Below are positions 34,949 to 39,596 of a stretch of 39,596 nt of DNA, piece by piece; position 1 is the stretch's first letter, and each line of letters opens with the position of its first letter. The position numbers and the translations under genes are program-made. The notes under the pieces were generated by a model. The model was not told the DNA's origin and ran no database searches. It was given only the letters and a program-made list of their open reading frames with translations. The stretch is from Spirochaetales bacterium (GTDB lineage: Bacteria; Spirochaetota; Spirochaetia; DSM-27196; Salinispiraceae), in contig JAACWS010000028.1 in NCBI GenBank assembly GCA_009991955.1, forward strand, positions 1 through 39,596. The letters run 5' to 3'.

Positions 34949-36514
34949 ATGACTGAACAACAAACCAAGGCTATCGAGAAAGTACAAGAGATCGACAAGG
35001 AAGTAACCCTTATCTCTCACATTGGAGCGACTATAAGCTGGGACCAGGAGACCTACATGCCCGAGCAGGGGGTAGAAGAAAAGTCTGAGCAATCGAGCCT
35101 TCTGAGTCGCCTCGCCCACGACCACATGGCCGGTAGTACCTTGGGCAATGCCCTCGCTACCTTGGGAGCCGACGAGAAGCTTCTCGGAGCAGAGGCCCTA
35201 GGAAATGTAACTTCTAAGCTCCCAAAGGGGCTATCGCAGACCCAAAAAGCCCTGGTCCGCAAGGTATATCGGAACCATTTTCGAGAAGCGAAAATCCCCG
35301 AAGATCTGGTCATGGAGCTGTCCCAGACCGGTACAATCGCCCAAAGTGTGTGGGCTAAGGCCAGAAACGCTGGAGACTTCGCGTCCTTTCAGCCCTACCT
35401 GGAAAAATTAGTGGACCTCAAACGCCGGGAAGCCGACGTAGTTGGCTACGAGGACCATCCCTACGACGCCCTTTTGGACACCTACGAACCGGGAATGAAG
35501 ACCGCCCAGGTTACCCAGGTATTCAAAGATCTACGAGCCGCCCTGGTGCCCCTGGTAAAGGCTATTGCTGCTGCCCCCCAGGTCGACGATTCCTTTCTCC
35601 AGCGGACCTACCCCCTAGCGTCCCAGGAAGCCTTTGGTCTTCGTGTGCTCAAAGACCTGGGATACGACATGGACCGGGGACGAATGGACGTAACCGCCCA
35701 CCCCTTTACCACAAGTTTGGGACGAGACGACGTACGAATCACTACCCGCTACGCAGAGAATTTCTTCAAGACAGGAATTTTTTCTATCATTCACGAAGCG
35801 GGGCATGGGCTCTACGAATTGGGGTTTGGACCAGAAATTCGAGGATCGAGTTTGGCCGACGGTACGAGTCTAGGAGTCCACGAGAGCCAGTCTCGAACTT
35901 GGGAAAATATGATCGGTCGCTCCCGACCCTTTTGGAATCACTATCTCCCTCTCCTCAAGACCTACTTTCCCGGAGTCCTCGATGACCTTGGGCCGGAAGC
36001 GTTTTATCGAGGAATCAACAAGGTAGAACCTTCGTTTATTCGGGTTGAGGCCGACGAGGTAACCTACAGTCTCCATATTATGTTGCGGTTTTTTCTCGAG
36101 ACCAAGCTGATGGAGGGCTCGATTAAGGTAAAAGATCTACCCGACCTCTGGCGCGCCGAAAGTCGCGATCTCCTGGGTATTGATCCTGACCACGTGTCCT
36201 CTGGGGTACTCCAAGACGTGCACTGGAGCTTTGGCCTCTTTGGGTACTTTCCTACCTACTCCCTGGGCAACATCATAGGGGCTCAGTTTTACCAAGTTAT
36301 TGAGAAAGATTTGGGTGGTTCTAAGGCTCTGGGTGATTTGGTGGGATCGGCCAACTTTGAACCAATTCTCTCGTGGATGCGCACCCATATTCATCAATAC
36401 GGGGCCGCAAAAACTGCCGGGGAGCTTCTTTCGGATATTACCGGCGGTGGTCTGGATGCCAAGCCTTTCGTAAACTACCTGACTGCCAAGTACACCGAGG
36501 TATATGGTCTTTGA
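34949..36514 (+). CDS. M32 family metallocarboxypeptidase (carboxypeptidase Taq)
   Basis: A 521-aa zinc carboxypeptidase. The HEXXH motif is HEAGH (about 282-286), with the family motifs HPFTTSLGRDDVRITTRY, ESQSRTWENMIGRSRPFW (containing the third zinc ligand region) and IRVEADEVTYSLHIMLRFFL. It removes C-terminal residues from peptides, probably in the cytoplasm since no signal peptide is present. I chose ATG at 34949 with AGAGG upstream rather than GTG at 34943. It overlaps the following membrane-protein gene by 11 bp. Confidence 0.93.
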   Translation: MTEQQTKAIEKVQEIDKEVTLISHIGATISWDQETYMPEQGVEEKSEQSSLLSRLAHDHMAGSTLGNALATLGADEKLLGAEALGNVTSKLPKGLSQTQKALVRKVYRNHFREAKIPEDLVMELSQTGTIAQSVWAKARNAGDFASFQPYLEKLVDLKRREADVVGYEDHPYDALLDTYEPGMKTAQVTQVFKDLRAALVPLVKAIAAAPQVDDSFLQRTYPLASQEAFGLRVLKDLGYDMDRGRMDVTAHPFTTSLGRDDVRITTRYAENFFKTGIFSIIHEAGHGLYELGFGPEIRGSSLADGTSLGVHESQSRTWENMIGRSRPFWNHYLPLLKTYFPGVLDDLGPEAFYRGINKVEPSFIRVEADEVTYSLHIMLRFFLETKLMEGSIKVKDLPDLWRAESRDLLGIDPDHVSSGVLQDVHWSFGLFGYFPTYSLGNIIGAQFYQVIEKDLGGSKALGDLVGSANFEPILSWMRTHIHQYGAAKTAGELLSDITGGGLDAKPFVNYLTAKYTEVYGL

Positions 36515-37520
36515 TGTTCCCGGCGCTGGCTTCGGGCAGCCTCTTGGGTGGTTCGGATTAGGAATCTTTCTCCTTGGTTCCTTTGCTGGTCTGCCCCTGG
36601 GGAATTTTCTCCGAACTCGGCTGGGAGATAATCGTCGACTGTATCGACGGGCCCAGGCAATGATTCTGGCGTCCAAGACCCGCACCGAGGTTACCTCTGA
36701 CCAGTCTCGAACCAAGGATACTCCTCGGTTACCAAAAGCTGTCTGGTTGGTAAAAATCCGACTTCCAAAGTTCCGCGGAAGCATTCAGTTTCTTCTGCGA
36801 GTCTTCTTTTTCTTTGGAGTTGGGTTTCTGTTCCTTTGGACTTGGTCCGGAGAATTTCGCAGTTCGTTTTTTGAGTATGGGGGTACCCTTCATCCAAAAA
36901 CTTTGGTCGATTACTTACGATTTCTTTTTGGAAATTTCGAGTTTCAGATTGTGGCTCTGGGACTTGGGTTTCTCGGATTTTTTTGGGCTCTTTTTGGCCC
37001 TATAATTCGGGGGTTGACCCTCGGTTTGTACTTAGGTTGGATCGTTGTAGGGGCGTCTGCCCTTGCAGGATCCGATGGAGTGATAGACTACCAGGTTATC
37101 GGGAGCCCCGACGTACAGCCGGGCTTGGTTATTTCGGTGTCGAAAGATATCGACGAGTCGGCAAATTTGCCCTTTAGGCGGGTCTTTCTGGAAGGTTTTC
37201 GTGTTTCTTCGGGGATTCAGCTCCTCGGATTTCGCCCCCTCTACCTTTCGTCCTATCGTATCGAGTCCGGTGCGCTGGTGGCCGAAGATCCCCAGATTCC
37301 TTGGGTATTTCTTTTGAAGCCCGATCCTAACTCCCTTCCGCAGGTCGGGTACCTGTTGTCTTCTCAGGCGGTCGAGGTTTTCTCCTGGGTCTCGACCCAG
37401 GGGATGGCCGAGCCTTTTGCCCTGCGGTCCGGTTTTCTGGAGGTTGACCCCCGGGTGGATACAAGCATTGGGCTTTTTGGGGGGAGTTTTTCTGTTCTTT
37501 TGCCCTCGACCGGCCGATAA
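36504..37520 (+). CDS. Unrecognised membrane protein
   Basis: A 338-aa protein I cannot place in a family. Hydrophobic segments lie near residues 14-34, 97-115, 146-165 and 168-188, with a basic loop between the first two (RTRLGDNRRLYRRAQAMILA). The last 150 residues form a soluble domain, probably extracytoplasmic. The ATG overlaps the end of the carboxypeptidase gene, so it should be translated with it; a weak GAGG is close by. Nothing suggests its function. Confidence 0.7.
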   Translation: MVFDVPGAGFGQPLGWFGLGIFLLGSFAGLPLGNFLRTRLGDNRRLYRRAQAMILASKTRTEVTSDQSRTKDTPRLPKAVWLVKIRLPKFRGSIQFLLRVFFFFGVGFLFLWTWSGEFRSSFFEYGGTLHPKTLVDYLRFLFGNFEFQIVALGLGFLGFFWALFGPIIRGLTLGLYLGWIVVGASALAGSDGVIDYQVIGSPDVQPGLVISVSKDIDESANLPFRRVFLEGFRVSSGIQLLGFRPLYLSSYRIESGALVAEDPQIPWVFLLKPDPNSLPQVGYLLSSQAVEVFSWVSTQGMAEPFALRSGFLEVDPRVDTSIGLFGGSFSVLLPSTGR

Positions 37521-37527
37521 TTTTCCT

Positions 37528-37830
37528 ATGTTGGTAACCCTTTACAAACACGATCCCAAGGGTCGAACGTGGTACTACACTCTCGACGATCGGGACCAAA
37601 GTCTTTTTCACCACTACACCCTCACGGTCTCGTGGGGAACCGACCTCTTTGCCGGGGCAAGACGGCAGTACACCTTTGAAACCTTGGCTGAGAAAGACAA
37701 AAAAATCCGTGATATTCTTACCAAGAAAACCCGAAGGTACAAAATTCTCTACTCGTACTTTCGAAAGACCCAAGGGACTAACGCAGAGGGGGCTTCTGAT
37801 CTTCTTGTTTCCCGTTTAGGGCATTCTTAA
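37528..37830 (+). CDS. Small WGR-like protein
   Basis: A 100-aa protein beginning MLVTLYKHDPKGRTWYYTLD. The order YTLTVSWG ... RRQYTFETLAEKDKKIRDIL ... KTRRYKILYSY resembles a WGR domain (nucleic-acid-linked in PARP and MolR-type proteins), with SWG in place of WGR. I use ATG at 37528; the frame extends to 37417 through the upstream gene. There is no Shine-Dalgarno, but GATAAT (37516-37521) ends 6 nt before the ATG, with only a weak -35. The 3' end overlaps the convergent phosphatidyltransferase gene by 53 bp. Confidence 0.65.
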   Translation: MLVTLYKHDPKGRTWYYTLDDRDQSLFHHYTLTVSWGTDLFAGARRQYTFETLAEKDKKIRDILTKKTRRYKILYSYFRKTQGTNAEGASDLLVSRLGHS

Positions 37831-38602
37831 TATCGACAACTAGAATTCCGAGTTTTTCTAAGAGAGAGATTACTACTACCAATACCGCCCCCGCCTCTAC
37901 CCACGAAAACCACCGTTCTATTCCAAGTGGGGCCTTTAGCGGAGTAAGTTGCAATAGTGCCATGGTGTAGACGGCCATAATTACAAACACAGAGATTTTT
38001 CCTAAAATACTCGACCTATGATCGGCCCAACCTCGGTGAAGTATCGTAAGAATGCCTACCCCAATCCACTGGACTAACAACCGAGTCATGACAAGAAGAA
38101 AAAAACTAAATGATAGGAGTCCAAAATGAAGGTATGCCATGGACACCGAAATGAGTATACCGTAGTCGCTCATGCTATCGAGGTAGGCTCCAATCTTTGT
38201 TACCTGTCGCGATCGCCGGGAAATATTGCCGTCTAAGAAATCTGTCAAAAACGCCAGGGCAGTGAGGGTAAAAAGGTAGGGGAGTACCGGATACTCTTGA
38301 TGAATAACCAAGAGAATAATTATTGTTGGCGTGGAACTAATGCGGACCATTGTTAGTTTCGTAGGAAGATTGATTGACGACAGTGGCGCACCGGTGCCAA
38401 CGTTATAAAAAGCGAAGCGGAAGAGAAACAGTACGAAAAAGAGGAGGCCGTGGTAGGCTAGACTGAGGCTACCGAAGAAAAAATAGAGATCCGAGGGAAA
38501 CTCAAAGACCCTGCCTAGTCCATAGAAAAATCCCAACTGAATGATGAAGAGCCCGAGGGTCGTTGAGACGATACTGACGTGTAACTTTCGGTTTCGCTCC
38601 AT
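37778..38602 (-). CDS. CDP-alcohol phosphatidyltransferase family protein
   Basis: A 274-aa membrane enzyme with about eight hydrophobic segments. The catalytic motif D-x2-D-G-x2-(A)R-x8-G-x3-D-x3-D appears as DFLDGNISRRSRQVTKIGAY followed by LDSMSD; the usual Ala before Arg is Ser. Such enzymes transfer a phosphatidyl group from CDP-diacylglycerol to an alcohol. Two extra N-terminal helices make it longer than PgsA. The acceptor alcohol is unknown. It is divergent from pgsA and has a leaderless-type promoter. Confidence 0.82.
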   Translation of the reverse strand: MERNRKLHVSIVSTTLGLFIIQLGFFYGLGRVFEFPSDLYFFFGSLSLAYHGLLFFVLFLFRFAFYNVGTGAPLSSINLPTKLTMVRISSTPTIIILLVIHQEYPVLPYLFTLTALAFLTDFLDGNISRRSRQVTKIGAYLDSMSDYGILISVSMAYLHFGLLSFSFFLLVMTRLLVQWIGVGILTILHRGWADHRSSILGKISVFVIMAVYTMALLQLTPLKAPLGIERWFSWVEAGAVLVVVISLLEKLGILVVDIKNALNGKQEDQKPPLR

Positions 38603-38608
38603 AGATCT

Positions 38609-38637
38609 ATCCTAGAAGTCTGACTTTCGGGTGTCAA
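38609..38637 (-). promoter_or_regulatory. Promoter of the CDP-alcohol phosphatidyltransferase gene, predicted leaderless
   Basis: On the minus strand TTGACA (38632-38637), 17 bp, TAGGAT (38609-38614), then AGATCT and the ATG at 38602. The 6-nt gap places transcription start on the A of the ATG; there is no Shine-Dalgarno. Confidence 0.7.
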
Positions 38638-38657
38638 TCCTCGGAACCGGTCTGCCG

Positions 38658-38686
38658 TTGACAGGTCTTCCTCCCTGACGTAGCAT
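38658..38686 (+). promoter_or_regulatory. Promoter of pgsA, predicted leaderless
   Basis: TTGACA (38658-38663), 17 bp, TAGCAT (38681-38686), then CGACCT and the ATG at 38693. Same geometry as the divergent promoter only 20 bp away (38637 to 38658). Confidence 0.7.
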
Positions 38687-38692
38687 CGACCT

Positions 38693-39280
38693 ATGAACCT
38701 ACCTAACACCCTCACCGTCAGTCGAATTATCATGGCTCCGGTCTTTTTTATCGTTCTCTGGATTCCAGAATGGTTTTCGATTGGCCGGGTATCGCTGTCT
38801 ATTGTCGCTCTCGTCATCTTTCTTCTCATAGAAGTTACCGACTTGGCAGACGGATATATTGCCCGAAAATATAACCTTGTAACAGACTTGGGTAAGGTAA
38901 TGGATCCTTTCTCCGACGTCTTTAGTCGACTCACCTACTTTATAAGTTTTCTCTCTTTGGGTATTATGCATCCGGTTTTTACCCTCATAATCCTCTACCG
39001 AGAATTTAGTATCGTTTTTATTCGCATGATTCTTGCCCAACGAGGTATTGCGTTAGCCGCAAAGTCTGGGGGAAAGCTCAAGTCCGTCTTCTATTTCCTT
39101 GCTTCGGTAGCTGCCCTTGGGTATTTGGGGCTAGTTCGCTTTAATGGGGATTCGAATTTTCTGCAGTACGCTCGAGTAGTTGTCGACATTTTGTTTGGAG
39201 TAAGTGCCTTTCTCGCCCTGGTAAGTTTTGTCGATTACCTACTCGTGTTCATCAAAAAAATGAAAGAAACTTCTAGATAA
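38693..39280 (+). CDS. pgsA: CDP-diacylglycerol--glycerol-3-phosphate phosphatidyltransferase
   Basis: A 195-aa membrane enzyme that commits CDP-diacylglycerol to phosphatidylglycerol. MNLPNTLTVSRIIMAPVFF is the usual PgsA N-terminus, and the catalytic motif DLADGYIARKYNLVTDLGKV followed by MDPFSD is complete. About five transmembrane helices are seen. Its N-terminus fixes the ATG at 38693, which has no Shine-Dalgarno and a leaderless-type promoter. It is divergent from the other phosphatidyltransferase. Confidence 0.92.
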   Translation: MNLPNTLTVSRIIMAPVFFIVLWIPEWFSIGRVSLSIVALVIFLLIEVTDLADGYIARKYNLVTDLGKVMDPFSDVFSRLTYFISFLSLGIMHPVFTLIILYREFSIVFIRMILAQRGIALAAKSGGKLKSVFYFLASVAALGYLGLVRFNGDSNFLQYARVVVDILFGVSAFLALVSFVDYLLVFIKKMKETSR

Positions 39281-39284
39281 TCAA

Positions 39285-39314
39285 TTGACACTAGAACCCC
39301 AAGTTTGGTATGGT
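39285..39314 (+). promoter_or_regulatory. Promoter after pgsA, first of a possible rrn leader
   Basis: TTGACA (39285-39290) and TATGGT (39309-39314) with an 18-bp spacer. No protein gene follows in the remaining 280 bp. Confidence 0.55.
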
Positions 39315-39389
39315 ACGCCTCGTTCGCTAAGCACAAGTATAGCTAACGAAAATCAAATGAAATCTTCCAAGGTTTCTCATGATTAACCG

Positions 39390-39596
39390 TTGACACAATG
39401 GCAGGTATAGTATACCTTTCCTGCTCACCGGCACACCAAAAGTGAGCCGATACAACATAGTCGAATGTCCTTCGCAGGGCACCAATCGACAGTGTTCTTT
39501 AACAGTTATTAGAGAAGGAAAAGAAGTCAAGACGAGTGGTTATTGAAACTACTTGTGCGATGCAACCAGTCAAGAATTGGAAATGCAGGAATCTGG
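39390..39596 (+). promoter_or_regulatory. Untranslated leader with palindrome and boxA-like site
   Basis: A second TTGACA (39390-39395) precedes the 15-bp palindrome AGGTATAGTATACCT (39403-39417), whose TATACC is only 15 bp from that -35. A hairpin GCTCAC/GTGAGC follows at 39423-39447. TGTTCTTTAACA at 39493-39504 differs by one base from the E. coli rRNA antitermination boxA (TGCTCTTTAACA). Together this suggests the leader of an rRNA operon whose 16S gene begins past the window edge. No 16S sequence is visible. Confidence 0.4.

Overview
The window is about 39.6 kb of chromosomal housekeeping DNA from a Gram-negative-type bacterium, most likely a spirochaete. The evidence is the gene mix: FapA/DUF342, SecD-SecF next to YajC, a small ORF before yajC, two CDP-alcohol phosphatidyltransferases, a lycopene-cyclase-domain protein as in pigmented free-living spirochaetes, YbdG-type MscS, SrkA and CmoA. 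The assignment is inference, since no rRNA gene lies inside the window. There is no prophage, CRISPR array, IS transposase or recognisable tRNA.

Layout. 1-2733 is a small accessory patch: a dispersed structured repeat, a decayed DUF4143 ATPase fragment, a BrnT/BrnA-type toxin-antitoxin pair and an intact DUF4143 ATPase. 2730-4156 (minus) holds cmoA and a lycopene-cyclase-domain gene. 4361-8404 is the phosphate transporter pstSCAB, with a Pho-box-like repeat in front and an attenuator-like hairpin after pstS. 8430-13688 carries srkA, an MscS/YbdG channel, a LysR regulator and a DUF4139 exported protein. 13904-14818 is an FMN-binding lipoprotein. 14981-19872 (minus) is the arginine operon argR-argC-argB-argD-argG with a perfect 29-bp palindrome over the argR start. 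19966-23897 carries fapA, birA and an unrecognised 577-aa protein. 24078-25727 is groEL without groES. 25861-29412 is a small protein, yajC, secD and secF. 29492-32535 is an alpha/beta hydrolase and a GlgX-type debranching enzyme. 32557-34744 is thrS behind a T-box riboswitch. 34949-37830 is an M32 carboxypeptidase, a membrane protein and a WGR-like small protein. 37778-39280 is a divergent pair of CDP-alcohol phosphatidyltransferases, the second being PgsA. 39281-39596 looks like a promoter and boxA leader, possibly of an rRNA operon starting beyond the window.

Three patterns cut across the genes. First, a structured intergenic repeat of about 90-100 bp occurs in three near-full copies (84-174, 14901-14990 on the minus strand, 34754-34852) plus two fragments; two copies share an exact 13-mer and an exact 19-mer at identical 27-nt spacing, and all three keep the same nested stems. 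Second, several genes without a Shine-Dalgarno have a sigma70-type promoter whose -10 box ends 5-6 nt before the ATG, which predicts leaderless mRNAs (BrnT, the DUF4143 ATPase, both CDP-alcohol phosphatidyltransferases, and weaker cases). Third, thrS has a complete T-box with Thr specifier ACC, a regulator best known from Firmicutes.
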